Assembly: GCA_900155495.1 (NCBI GenBank)
Contig: FTLJ01000080.1
Coordinates: forward strand, 17,481-81,480
Length of the DNA: 64,000 bases
Reading direction: 5' to 3'
Source of the DNA: Porogramme epimiltina
Lineage: Eukaryota > Basidiomycota > Agaricomycetes > Polyporales > Polyporaceae
Numbering within the stretch: the first letter of the stretch is position 1; each line of letters starts with the position of its first letter. Shown here piece by piece: positions 32,621 through 44,959 of this stretch. The notes below the pieces were generated by a model, which did not search any database, was not told the DNA's origin, and worked only from the letters and a program-made list of their open reading frames with translations. The position numbers and the translations under genes were made by a program.

Positions 32621-34386
32621 ATGTCCGGTGACCCAGCCGCGGCCATTGACAGAACCACAATCGTCAGTTTATTTGACATTCTATAAGTAAAATGGATTCC
32701 CGCAGGTACCAAAGTTCCTTCCATCGTTCTGACCACACCCTGTCGCAGCCTTGTACAAAACTATGTCACCATCGCAGCGTCAGGTCAGTGGCCTGTTTCA
32801 TCGCTCATATGGAAGGTGCAGCGCTAACTGCTACAACTTCGTAGTATTCGTCTTCTTCGAGCACCTCATCACCATCGACCACGAAATCGATTTCTTCTGG
32901 AAGCACAAGTTCTCCGGCGCCGCTGCCCTCTTTTTCGCAAACAGATACCTCATATTCGCGTTCTCTGTAATATCTCTGGTGACTTTTCTTGATACAGCCG
33001 TAACTGATGAAGTAAGTCTGAATGACTTATGTCCCGGCTTGGACTCCACGTGGAGCTGACATCCTCCCTCCTCCCTAGGTGTGGGTTATGTTCCTCTCAG
33101 TCACTCATGTCGTTCCAGGAGATGACAGTAGGCATGCTAGGTGCAACAGGAGACAATGGGCGGATGCTGTTGCGAATATCGCCACGTTTATACCACCGGC
33201 GGGTAAGCGACGCCTGAACTCACGCTCCGCGAGACCTCCTATTGAATATGTGTTTGGTAGTGTTCTCTGCAATGCGAGCACTCGCTTTATCCAGATCCAA
33301 GACCTTCTCCGCTTTCATCTTCCTCCTCTCCCTCGGCCCTTTGGCTGTAAATGTCGTGAGTGTCCTTAATTATCCTGGGGAATGCACTCGCACTCACGAT
33401 GTGACCTGCCCACACTAACAGGCTAAGCTTGGACTTGAATACAGCGGATATGTCGACCCCGTGTTTGGCTGCTTGGCGCTGGAGTTCTCTCCTTCAGAGC
33501 AGGTGTATGTTGGGTAAGCTGATTGTGCCATCAATCCTTGTAGGCATGAACTCATGCATCCTCATCAACCATAGCTGTGCGTAAGCCGACTATCTCGATC
33601 TACGTCACCTGAATTGACGATGAGTTCAGGGGTCATCGCATCTCGAGGTTCCCTCGTTGTGGCGGATGTACTCGTCATTGCCGTCACATGGCGAGAGCTA
33701 TATCTCCGAGCCCGTTCTCAAAAAGCATTCCTTATGCGCCGACACCTGACTCTGACGGACGTATTCTTGCGTGACGGTAAGTGTCCGATATCGTTCAATA
33801 TCTGAGTAGCGATCTGACACTCTTACTTGGTAGGAACCATCTATTTTGTGTATGTTATTTCCCATTTCGTGAACATCGCATCATGCGAAGTCCACCATGA
33901 GATTCACGCATCCGACAGATCACTTCTCGTACTTAATATTTTGGACCTAGTATTTTCTTTCACCTCAGTGAGTTTCTCTGTATTCCACCCTACCTTTAAC
34001 ATCCCTCAACGAGTCCTACATAGATATTTCACCCGGGCGGGTTTAGTGAAAGTGGGAGCTACATCACCCTATTCACTGCGCCGTACGCAACCAAGTTTCC
34101 CTCCCCTTATATTTCGCAGTACTCACCACATCTTCTCATTCTGTCCTCATCGCATAGCCTCACCGCAGTTCTCATCTCCCGCTTCCTCATTAACCTCCAG
34201 AAAGCCAACCTCCGGTCCGTTAAGGTCGACTCTGACGACCTGGCCTACATCTCGTCCCACTCTGAGAACACTCTCCCGAGCTTCATCGCCGCCCCTGGCG
34301 CTGCTACGGTGGCAGTCAGATCGGGCATAGTGTTTGTGAAAGACGGAATTCTCGAGACAGGGGTCGCTGATGCAGTAGATCGCTGA
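32621..34386 (+). CDS. DUF6533 seven-helix-type membrane protein
   Basis: Agaricomycete-expanded membrane protein of unknown function. The start ATG is at 32621 (MSGDPAAAIDRTTI). After introns come SLVQNYVTIAAS and the DUF6533 core VFVFFEHLITIDHEIDFFWK, GAAALFFANRYLIFAFSV (about 32845-32965). Later exons give ALALSRSKTFSAFIFLLSLG (about 33277-33350), VIASRGSLVVADVLVIAVTW, RELYLRARSQKAFLMRR and LTLTDVFLRDG (about 33625-33777), then GTIYFVYVI, and a last exon LTAVLISRFLINLQKANLRS ending ADAVDR-stop at 34386. The exon order and the closing SRFLINLQ block match the usual layout of the family. About eight introns. Stretches between 33060 and 33250 are hard to splice by eye, so integrity there is not certain. 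Confidence 0.8.
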
Positions 34387-34895
34387 GAGGATGACGTGCT
34401 CGGGGTTGAAACACCCTCTATAAAAGGGGAGTAGGAGGCTGTGACCAGTTGTGGAGCGTCAATCTGTAATATGTATAGACTTAGGAGGGGCGTGGAATCC
34501 AACATGGAGTTGCGGTCATCTGGGAAACATCGGCACATCGGCGCAACGAAGAAAGTATTAAAAATAACGCAAACTATCATTAGCACCCGTTTCTGCGACT
34601 GCCTCAAACATTGAATGTATACAAAGTATCTGGGCCCGAAAGAGAGCGATGCGCGGTGCTTGGATGCATTTCATGAGATCTCGAGCGACAAGGGCTCTTA
34701 CAGCACGGCGGAACGCTATGATGAAGAGGGGCAGTCATTGATTCTCACTATGAAATCATGGCCGTCACCGAGTTATACCTCATATACAGGTCATTCTAGG
34801 TGTTCCACAATCCTGTTCAAGCGCTATATTCCTTGAAAACAATGCTCGATTCAAACTCCGTGCCACAGCGGCTTGCTACAACCTATTCCTACTAC
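34387..34895. other. Convergent spacer, DUF6533 gene / GST
   Basis: About 500 bp between two genes that converge. It should contain both terminators. No gene, repeat or RNA is recognised. Confidence 0.5.
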
Positions 34896-35712
34896 TCAAG
34901 CTTCGGCGACTTTCTTCCACGAGGCACGTGCAGTAACGTCCTTCCACCACCTGGGACGAGTAAGATTAGAGTGATACTTATACTATCCAGACTGAAGGGC
35001 ATACCTCGCTACGTTCGGAAGCTTGTCAGAGGCGAACAAGTCGGCGTTCTGAGTGGCAATCATCCAGCCATAGGGAAGGTGGAAGAGATCGACGATAGTA
35101 AGCTCCTGCATGAGGTACATTTGAGAATGTCAGCGGCCGCCATTGCATCACCCACAACATGGAAGAGAAGCTTACGTCTCCACCAAGGAACTTGGTCCTG
35201 CCGAGAAGAACATCGTAGGCCGCAAGCTTAGCTGCGAGGGTCTTCTTGTAGCCCTCGGCCTTCTCGTCATCGGTCTTCTGACCGAACATCCTGCAGGCAT
35301 AACATGATTAGCTTCAAGAGGTGATGCAACAGCGAAAGACATACGGCTTAAGGACGAGCTCGTGCCCAAGCCCCGACGCGGAGGGGTCGAAGTTGCACAC
35401 TTCGATGCTCGCCGCCTGATCGAACAGCGCCGTCTTCTCGACGTCCGCGGGGCTGGGGATGATGCCCGCCTCGACGCCGCCGTACTTCAGGGCGATGTAG
35501 CGGCAGATCGCGCGCGACTCGAAGAGCTTGAAGCCGTCGTCGTCGATGTACGGCATCTGCCCGAACGGCTGCACGGCGAGCCACTCGGGGGTCTTCGTGT
35601 CGCCCGTGAACCCAACCGTGACGAGCTCGTACGGGACGTTGAGCTCGTTGACGATGGTCAGCACGCGCCTGGTGCAGGTAGCCAAAGTGTTGCCGTAGAT
35701 TTTGAGGACCAT
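34896..35712 (-). CDS. Glutathione S-transferase (fungal phi-like, GSTF)
   Basis: Cytosolic enzyme conjugating or transferring glutathione, often used by wood-decay fungi on plant extractives. Four exons (35345-35712, 35176-35290, 35005-35105, 34896-34950) give 212 residues with phases closing. The N-terminal thioredoxin fold starts MVLKIYGNTLATCTRRV; the catalytic loop has Thr/Cys rather than an obvious Ser, so the active residue is uncertain. The G-site motifs PFGQMPYIDDDG and LFESRAICRYIALKYG follow. The all-helical C-terminal domain contains FLGGDELTIVDLFHLPYGW, the usual N-capping and hydrophobic-staple region, and ends WWKDVTARASWKKVAEA. A TATAAAT box is 92 bp upstream. A relic of its 3' end sits at about 31085-31160. 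Confidence 0.92.
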
Positions 35713-36986
35713 GGCGAAGTATGCGAGAGGGTGCTGGAGCTAGGTGAAAGGTGTGTTGAGGATGTGGGGAGTTAGAGAATCTCCTGGGGCGACGACGCTC
35801 TCCATTTATACTGTTAAGCGGTATCGAAAAATAGAATGGGACTGGAGGTGGTTCAGATGCATGCAGCCTACTGGGGGGCGATCGTAGCTTTGTCAGAACA
35901 CGTAAGATAAAATACGTGGATGATGCCCTGAATCGATCACCTAGAAGTCTTCGAGAATGAGTGTATTGCCTGCGACCCTTCGTTACACGGGTGCTAGGCG
36001 GCGTTGTGACCTGCCCCACCCATTTTATCACCCCGAGCAAATCTATAGACCTTGAAGCTATCAGGATCCCTGAGATGTACGCTCAGAGGCTGAGAATAGA
36101 GATGTACAAGAAATAGAAAGTACTTCAGGCGTTCTTTTTTGACGGGCTGCTTTAGCCATAGTCCTTTTCCTGCCAGTGCCACAGCCGCTATGGAATTCCC
36201 GATCAACCGCGAATTAGCGTGGACATCGAAGTGATGTGTAAGCAACACGATCGTCCTATGCTGACTATGCTGATCTCGCTCACCGTAGAATTAGAGAAGC
36301 CGATAGGCTGCCCAAAAGCTTCCATGAAGGATAGTCAGACGAAATACGTGTTGAAGTTGCGAGAGGCGCGGACGTCACTTGAGGTCCACGACGCCAACCA
36401 TGCTATCGCCCATGAGATTGAGTGGCGCCCGGGTATGTCTAGGTTCTCAAAGCGCATGATCGGGCTCTCGACGTCGCGGTCCAGTTTTGAGGTAGAGGCG
36501 AATTATAACTCGTCTCAGCCCACTAGTAGTAGGCGGAGTCCGGACCTAGTAGCCTATACAGACATTCTGTAACGACATTGGATTCAATACCAGAATGTTA
36601 GTGGACACATTTTCGAGACAATGAGACTCAATTCAGGCCTACCACGGTTCACCTTGAATCGGATCCGGATATGTAGGTTGACTGCCGCCGGCATACGACG
36701 GAAGTTACAGGTCCGACAACATGAACCCGGCAGGTGCATCGTCCCTTCAATTAAACTCGCCACGTGGCGCATTCGAATATTCGATTACGTAATCATATAG
36801 TTGTGGGGCGCGGGCTATAAACCCCGTTTACAGTGGTCAATCCACACCGAGCTATAGCAAAATCGGCGAAAACCTCTATTCTAATGTGATCGCGACCTCG
36901 TAAGACATCCGAAAAGATCAAGTATCATACATTGTAGCGTATAAACGTCTAAAGTGCACCGCCAGCACCTTCCATCCGACCCAGTT
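35713..36986. other. Spacer between the GST promoter and the reductase 3 3' end
   Basis: Holds the GST promoter (TATA box at 35804-35810) and, at the right, the 3' flank of reductase 3. The central 1 kb is rather AT-rich and contains no protein-like frame. Confidence 0.5.
35804..35810 (-). promoter_or_regulatory. TATA box of the GST gene
   Basis: Read on the minus strand, TATAAAT lies 92 bp upstream of the GST start codon at 35712. A consensus TATA box fits the inducible behaviour usual for fungal GSTs, though induction is not shown by the sequence. Confidence 0.6.
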
Positions 36987-39900
36987 TCACAGCTTGATGT
37001 GCCCCACCTTAGCCCAGAACTCCACAAACCGAACCGCGTCCTCACGCCCGAGCGGTCGTGCATCCGCGAGGGCCTTCGAGCTCCGCACCGCCTTCTCCGT
37101 GCTAAGCGGGACGGCCGCACCGCCCATGCCCTCGCTCTTGAAGAAGTGGATCAAGTTATGCGCCGAGTCGTGGCCTTCGACGCCGCCCTTCGCGCGCGCG
37201 TCCGCGGCGGACGCCTCAAGACGCGCGACCCACTCCTCATACGGCACCACGGGAAGCGAGAGCCGCTCAGCCATCGGAACGAAGACGGCGTCCCAAGGAA
37301 CGGGTTTGGGCGAGACGAGGTGCAGCGCGCGCTGGTCGCTCGTCACCATATCCTGCAGCGTGGCAGCTACGACGTCCACCGCGACCCACGTCAGCGCCTA
37401 AAAGGTCGACCGTGTCCAGTCAGCACAGAGTAAGACTGCTATACACATGCGACTTTGTGGCTGACCTCATCCTTCGACGGCATGCACCCAAGTCGTTGGC
37501 TGACACGGGCGATTGCAGCCACCCACTCCGTGGTGTTCCAGCCGCCCGTCACCTGGTCACCACTGACCTGCCCGACGCGCACCGAGGTCGTCTGCAGACC
37601 CGTCTGCTCTGCCGCGCGACGGAAGAGCTGCTCTGTGACCCACTTGCTCTCAGGGTAGCCTCCACCGTAGGCCATCTCGGGGCCCGTCTCGATCGTCTCC
37701 ACGGCGGGCTCAGAACCCGCGTGGTCTAGATTAGTGAAGTTAGTAAGCGGAGGGAGTGGTATCGCGGGGTAAACATACTACGCATGGACGAGATCGAGCT
37801 GACAAAGAGCACGCGAGGACCCCCAGCGATGGGGGAGTTGAGGGCGAGATCGAGCAGGTTCCTGGATCCGGCGACGAGGGGCTCGAAAGACGGCAATGCG
37901 ACGTTGAAGTCCACGCGCCATGCTGTAGAGAGTGCAGTCAGCCATGATGCCGTCATCGAAGAGTGAACACTGATCTTACCGTTGTGAATGATCTGCGTGG
38001 CAGTGCGTCGCATCTGAAAGCACGAAAATGTCAGCGCTGACATTCTCCAAGGGGGAAATGGAACTCACTCCATCGTACGTGGCCTCGTTCAGGCCAAATA
38101 AGGGCTTCGTCAAGTCTACCGCATAGAACGACACCCGTCCGCTCGCGAGCAGAGAAACATCAAGCCCCCATTGGGAGAACGCGTCCCTCGAGCGGGCAAG
38201 GAGCTTCTCCACGGAACCAGACGACTCGCGGTTGAGCGCAAACACGTGTGCAACGTCCGAGCGCGCGAGCAGCTGCGCGAGGAGGTGCGACCCGAGACGT
38301 CCAGTCGTGCCGGTGACGATCACCGTCTCGCGCGCAGCCCTGTTCGCGTGCCCATTCGCATACCCGTTCGCGCTTCCGTTCGCGTGTCCATTCACCACCT
38401 TGACGGGGAAGCGCCGCTCCATGCCCGCGCTGTACTTCTCGAGCATCGCGCGCATGCGCGCGAGTCCTGTTTCGCGCTCCGCCTCAGCGTCGACGACGGC
38501 CTCCCCCGCGACGAGACGCGCGAGGAACGTAGCGAGCGCGGCGATGGTCGGATGCGCGTACACGAACGTCTGAGGCACGTCATGGACGCTCACGTTGGAC
38601 GCCGAGCGCAGGGCGTGGATGACTGTGTTCCGGATCCAGGTTGTCTGCAGACTGAGGGCGCGCGCTGGTCAGGGAGAGGCGAGCGTGAAATGGTGCGATG
38701 CTTGAGACGTACCTATCACACCCCTGCTGGAAGAGGTCGTCGTGGTCACCGAGCGCGGGGCGGTCCATCACTTTCCTCACGAGGCCGCGCACGTACTCTC
38801 TAATGGAATCAGGTGACCATTGGCTGGGGGGCTCGAGGTCGACTTGGGACGACTCTTCAACGCGAGCGTAGAGTTGGTCGATTTCCGCCTCGTACGCCCT
38901 GATGCAGACCTGTCGGCGGGGCGTACCCTTCGCAGTGTATTCGAGTGGCTTGGAAGGATTGGTGACCATAATCATCTCCTTGAAGAGGCGCGAATGGGAG
39001 GGCGCGTAGGCGTTGACCTTCTCGATGGACGGCCTGCAGCATCATTAGCGAGGCTCTGAGAATCAAAGAAGTGGAAACGTACCAGATCTTGTTGCGGTAC
39101 ACCTCAAGCTTCACTTCATCACTCGAGTCAAACGGTTCCTTGGGCTGGATGAGGATCCCGTTCTGGAAACGGCCACGACCGAACATGAGACACGCATGTA
39201 CGTTCGGATCCTGCGTCAGGATAGCCTCTACAAGGAACAAGTCAGGGGAAAGAATGTATTGTGTCTCTAAGGAAGCACTTACCGAGCGGTGCCGGGTTTG
39301 TCTTCTCGCCGGTCGAGAGCATCAACTGGTCATCCGCGCGTCCGAAGACACGGAAGAGGTGGGGCTTCGTCGGATGTTGCTGCAGGAGATCGCTTGTGGT
39401 GTACGCGGGCCTGCCATCAATGATCGCGTTGAACACGTTGGGCGACATCGTGGGCGAGTCCTACGAGACCTATTGAGTAACGTATTCGTGCAAAACGCTC
39501 GATGTCACTCACGAACGCAACGGGTTCATAGATGAGGGGTTGTCCCTCCTGCGGGATAAGACGCACGTCGATGTGAGGTGCGATAGGGAAATAGTCCCAT
39601 TCCGACTTGTCCATCTTCTTCGGGTCCTGAATGAGGTACACGAGACTGCCTAGCTCCGTCCTGTAGCGTAATATCCAGTTCATACTCGCTTGAACGCCGC
39701 CAGTGTGGGAAACTACTCACGAGCCATAGAATGGAATGAGAGCTATCCCCTCAGACGCCAATCGGTCTCCGATTTGCTTGTTCATCGGTGCACCGGCATA
39801 GATCTGGAACGAAGGGTTAGTGTACTAGGAGAAAGAAGCGAACTAGGTACTAACCATCGCGGTGAGCGTCTTCATCTTCTCTATATTGGTGGGGTTCTTC

Positions 39901-41324
39901 GACCATGCCTAAATGGGGAAGATCAGCTACCCGGTTCTCATAGTCCACCCAAGGCTCGGAGACCCCCCACCTCAATAAAGGCCGGGACACAGTACAAGAG
40001 CGTGGTCTTCGTTGCGATGATAGAGCTGAGGAAGGTCTCTGGCGTAGGGACGACGGGAGGGGTGGACGGCTTATAGACCGCGTATACGACGCCGGCGTAA
40101 ATCTGCATCAGGTAGCGTCAGAACCAGATAATGAAAAGCCGGAACATCCTCACTCACGTTCCAAGTTATCATGAGCGATCCCATAACATCTGAAGTACGT
40201 CACGTGTTAAGTGAGTGAGGGGAGACCATACCCAAATGGACGAACGCACGGAACATGGGATTTGGCTGAGCGCTGACGTGCACACCGCAAAAGTCGAAGT
40301 CACCATAGTCTACCCGTGACTAGTGAGTGTCATTTTCAAGGCCGCTAGACTGGCACTTACAGACGAATGACCCCCATCTCCTAAAGTTCTTGTCCAAAAA
40401 CTTGATCGGCTTCGGGAAAGCGGTCGATCCTGACCACGCCCCATCAATACCGCCGTTCCTCTCTCACACGCGCAAATAATCATGCTCACCAGACGAATGT
40501 ATGATGATGCTCGTCTTGTCCGGGCTCACGTCCCCCATCGGCACGAGGTCCTCGTCGCCCCCGGGCCCGAACATGTCCGCGAAGTCCGGCACGGGCAGCA
40601 CCTCGAACGCCGCCGCCGCGCCGCCATGGTCGCGCGCGAGGATCTCGTTCGCCTCACGTGCAAGGCGCTGCATCGCGGGGTCCGCGCTGACGTACATCTG
40701 CTTGACGCCCGTCTTGGCCACGAGGTGCGCGACTGCGATCGCGCTGTTGCGCGTGGAGATCGGGAAGGGCGTCAGCCCGAGGTACATGATGCCGACCTTG
40801 AACGTGTAGTACGAGATCGAGTCTGTGTGGCGGAGGCGAGATCGCGCGGCGCGTCCGTCGATCCGCGGTGTTGGGAGCGTAAAAGGACATAGGGTTGGGG
40901 AGAAGAGAGCGGAGTAAAATTAGCACACGCGGGACTGCCACAAGGCGAGCTCGGGCTGGAAGATGCTGGACGTACCGGCTGTAGCCAAAATGCCAACTAC
41001 TGGAGGCTCATTTGGGCTCTTTCCGGCCTGCGCGCTATCGTAATACCCCTTAATGCGGTTGTAGTGGGCAGAGACAATAGTGGCCGCCTTGCGAATCGCA
41101 CGGTACTGCTCGGGGTAACGAATGAAGCGTTGCTGCTCGTCGTCGTCAGCGTAAACGAAGACTGCATGCTCGGGGCTGTGCGTTGCGTGAAACTCGAAGA
41201 GCTGAGGAATGGTGAGCGTCGTGTTAAGACCTGGGTTCGTGAATGTCTTGCTGTTCGCGCCCTGCACGGTCTTCACAACGGGGTTGTAGAATCCCAGAGC
41301 ATTTTCGAGGGAAATGGTGGCCAT
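36987..41324 (-). CDS. NRPS-like adenylate-forming reductase (A-T-R), paralog 3
   Basis: The start is ATG at 41322-41324 (MATISLENALGFYNPVVKTV). Adenylation landmarks: SIIIHSSG followed by a GSTAFPKPIKF-type exon (about 40380-40500), LIPFYGS and TELGSLVYLIQDP (about 39610-39725), FGRADDQLMLSTGEKTNP (about 39290-39345), LEYTAKGTPRRQ (about 38905-38945). The thiolation motif is QGCDSLQTTW with its Ser codon split by an intron (about 38649-38716). The reductase domain has ETVIVTGTTGRLGSHLLAQ (about 38265-38325) and GGGYPESKWVTEQLF (about 37625-37675), ending AKVGHIKL at 36987. An Asn/Gly/Ala repeat of NGHANGSANGYANGH type (about 38340-38400) lies in the linker before the reductase domain and is absent from paralogs 1 and 2. 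No disabling change is seen. Confidence 0.9.
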
Positions 41325-43377
41325 GGCAGGGGAATTCTAGGAGAAGGAAGTGGTCGGAAGAGGAGGAGCGAGGAGGAAGAGGGTGGAGGAAACGGCGGTA
41401 GCATCGAGTGCTCATTTATACGCCTGACAGATACGGTTGTGTCCTGTACGTCGTTGTTCCGAAGGGCTTCGCGAAGTTGTGATACGGTACTGTCATCTTG
41501 AATCTTGCACCTGCTGCGTTGCTTGCCGTGCCAAAGTGGGTGACTGCGTAGGGCATGAATGACGCGTGGCCGAAACGAGGAACGCTTCGGTTGCGTGATC
41601 AAATCCGCGTAGTCATGCGAAATTTGTTCGACAAATCCGGCGATATCCCTGTTTTCATGTCGGTGGAGCAGCCACAATGCCATCGGACATTCGGGTCCGC
41701 GGTATCCTAGGTCTTATGGTCAGTACTATCGCATATAGAGCGAACTTTAGGGTAGCTTACCGTGGCAGCGGAATAGAGCTTGGCGACGGCTTGTATCCCT
41801 GTGGAACCCATGCGGTTGAATATCCGTTCAACGTTGCATCCAGCATTGAATGGACCAACTTCGAAAGATCGAAGTAACTGATCAGAAAAAGCAATATGAT
41901 AATCTAGGTGGGAGTATTCTCATACCCACGCCAATTCCCGCCATCCCTAGTCCGAGGCAATGATATATTATCATGCCGTGCTATGTCGGACCAAGAACCT
42001 GGGATCGGGGTGGAGTATCTCTCATGCAGCATGAATCGCAATCTAAAGAATTGAGCGGCCACGTCGCTTAGCCGAGAGCACTCGACAACACCCAGATTGG
42101 CGTATAGGCGCTTTTGACGGCGAGATCTGAAGCATGTGCATTACTTACGTTGTGGTTGCAGGGTGAACTCGTATGAGGATGGTTCAAGCGGCGTTGTGCT
42201 ACTTGTAGAAGCCCCAATTGGTCATTATGTCCGACGAAAGGAGCCCCAATACCCTTCATCCGTGGGTTTACAGCTATGAAATGTGCCTAGCTGTCAGCCA
42301 ATGCCCATCGAAAACGGCGGCGAAAGACAGTGTGTGCATTTCCGAGCATATCGATGGCGTAACATCGGGGAGGAATGCGAGAGATATCCGGCCACGCGCT
42401 GATACGTTACGAGCTTCGAGAAGCAGGCCCAGTCGCCGCTCTCATGTAGTAAGGATGCATATGTAATCATCGAAGCTCTGTCCGGAGCCGGTTCAGCCGT
42501 CCGACCAGAGCTTCCAGGTACATCTGAGACGCAGAGTTTAACCCGCGCAGTGCTCACGTCAACGCATGGCAAGCGTCGGCTTATAAGTAAGGCTTTTAAA
42601 GAGAGTGCCGGTGTGGTATTTCGGCAGTTGGTGGGCTATCAGCCCCAACTCTGAAGAGCGCAAAGGGCTATACGTCGATGCGAACACTCGTATTGCTCTG
42701 GCATCGCCCCACCGGCTGCGCGCGAGTCGCGAAAGAAGCCGAATGAAAATACAGCTGCGGTGAAGTCGTACTCACGATGTATAGTTTCCCGAACTGCCCG
42801 ACGCTTATGGCACCCGCGCGGCGAAACGTTGCGAAATCATTCCGAGGTTCAGAGAAGCTCGAGTCGGTGCGTATAGAGGTAAGCTCGAACAGTAGTGAGA
42901 CGGCACAATTACAAGTCCAAGTGGCCAGGCGAGTGTAGGCGGCTGAAGGAGAAGGCCGTCGGCCGAACGGGCCCAGAATCTCCTTTTGGGGCCCGGCTAT
43001 GTCGGCAATCATGTCGGCCCGACTCTGACACTTCGCCGCCCCGCCCAAACCGAGACTCAGTTAACGGATAAGTTAACCTTGAACAGGGTTCAGCAGAACA
43101 GGTTCGTCCGACCACGACATCTTTGTTCGTATGGTCTGGATAACGGCAAAGTCGATTAATATCACATGCAGGAACCTCGGATCCTAACAGCAGAGACGGG
43201 AAAGGTACGCCGTGACGTTCCCGCACAATGGATCCTTCAACTCCTTGAAGAGACCTAACTCGACTATCTCCAGCCTCTCAGCTTCATGACAGATGACGGC
43301 AGGAGAACGATGCATCGGATGCGCTAGAGTGTTACCCTTCCAGTGAAGAGAGATACATGCACAACTGGTCATATCAT
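41325..43377. other. Intergenic, reductase 3 promoter and unassigned DNA
   Basis: About 2 kb. Apart from the TATA box near the reductase start I recognise no gene. Several open frames up to about 136 codons overlap on both strands but lack family signals and intron-exon structure. Confidence 0.5.
41414..41420 (-). promoter_or_regulatory. TATA box of reductase 3
   Basis: On the minus strand TATAAAT is found about 90 bp upstream of the ATG at 41324. Paralog 1 has a related element at about 70 bp, paralog 2 only a weak one. Confidence 0.6.
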
Positions 43378-44671
43378 CAGCGTGGTCGAGAATGCCGCAT
43401 CGCATCCACAATGTAATCCTTCAGCCGGTCCCAATCGATAGCGGGTTCTCCTCCGCCCTGGCCATTCCTCGGCCGTGTCAAAGCCGAGACGGAGCGGAGG
43501 AGTCAGCAGATTGCGACTCGTCTGTGCAATCTGCATTCACCGTGAGCGACTCGTACCCTCCCCTGACGTTTTTCTTAATGACAACCGTCGTTTCCGCCTT
43601 CAGGGCCCTGAGATCTCCGCACCACACTGGTTTCACGTACTGGACGTCGGCTCGAAGCATTTGTCCTTCGGTGTACGCTATATCATTTAACGCCACGTAC
43701 GCGCGCAGCACCGGTGTGAAGTTCGCCAGGATGGCGAGCTCGTCGCTGTGAAATATGCCGCAGACACATCAACAATGCGAGCCAGAGAGCACAACAACCG
43801 CATAAAACGAACCCAAGGGCAGGATAAACCATCGCAGTGTGTATTGTTTCGTCCATTGTCCCCTTCTTTGTGATAAACCCTAAACTCCAGCTTAGGTACG
43901 GGAAACTTGCGGGCGTGCTAATACGTACCAATACCGATATGAGCGGGGCCGTGTGTCCCATTGATGACTTGCATGACGTCGACATGAGACATGAACCTAG
44001 GGTCCTGTCGTGGTCGAGAGCCGTAAGCTGCATTCTATCACAATCACAGAACATGGGACGTTTGTCTTACGGAGAATTCATACACAGAGGCCTGTAAACC
44101 GGCCTCTTTCATGACCAACGTTGTCGATTGGCCAGGCTGCTAACGCGTGAGCCTGCAGGAGCTGCCACAGTTCGAGATGAGGTAGTTACCTTGATATGAA
44201 TATACGTGTTGGAGGTGACTATAGAGTTCGCATCGATTTGTGCAGCGCTGAAAGCCATTCTGCACACGCGCTCCGTTGAGCAGCCCCAATCACGTTTGCA
44301 AGTTCACAGAGCGTACGTATCGGTCCACGTAACCGGAATCTTGATTCCACCTGAGATCGGGATCAGGTAAGCATCCCACAACGTACGATTCATGCACACC
44401 TAGCCTTACCTTGCGCGGGCAGGTTCGCCACTCTAGAGCCCCACAAACACTGTTGGCATCATTGAAAGTAAGTACGTGCAGGGGGTATACTCACTTCCAC
44501 ACGATAGAGAACCGCTTCTCAAACAGCCCCGGAACCCGCGGCATGAAGCACAGGACGAGCTGCACGTTCTCTCCTAGGTTATTGCTAGCGCCATAAGTAA
44601 GTTTATTGTGTTGACGGTCAGCCTGAGGCGAGACCGTACCATTTAAACGTGACTTGTCTGGAGTCTTCCAT
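43378..44671 (-). CDS. Conserved fungal protein of unknown function, paralog A
   Basis: I do not recognise a named domain. The gene is clearly homologous, exon by exon, to the one at 47724-49474. The start is ATG at 44669-44671 (MEDSRQVTFK), then after an intron NNLGENVQLVLCFMPRVPGL and FEKRFSIVWK; further exons give VANLPAQG, GIKIPVTWTDT, MAFSAAQIDANSIVTSNTYI, PGQSTTLVMKEAG, DVMQVINGTHGPAHIGIG, DETIHTAMVYPALG, and FTPVLRAYVALND with DLRALKAETTVVIKKN. Eight or so introns at matching places in both paralogs show it is a true gene. The C-terminus is shorter than in paralog B; I place the stop at 43378-43380 in the frame reading DWDRLKDYIVDAMRH, but the last splice is uncertain. No signal peptide or membrane segment, so probably cytosolic. 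Confidence 0.65.
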
Positions 44672-44959
44672 GTCGATTCTCGTAGAGTTGCGGCCCTTCC
44701 CCTTGTAGAGATAGTGTGATCTAAAGGACAGGGAACAGAGACTCGCATGTGTCCCTCCTGTTTGTAGACGTGTCCGGGAATATTCCATCCCGGTTCTCTA
44801 GACATAATTGACGTTGACAGCGGAGTGTGCCTGTCTGCGATTTTAGACGCACATTCTTCAATATGATACACCCCTACTTTTGACATAGATATACTACTGC
44901 TTGCTGGGATGTAAGGAGGCTGCGACGCCCGTAGCTGGGGGTTTCAGCGAAACTCACAA

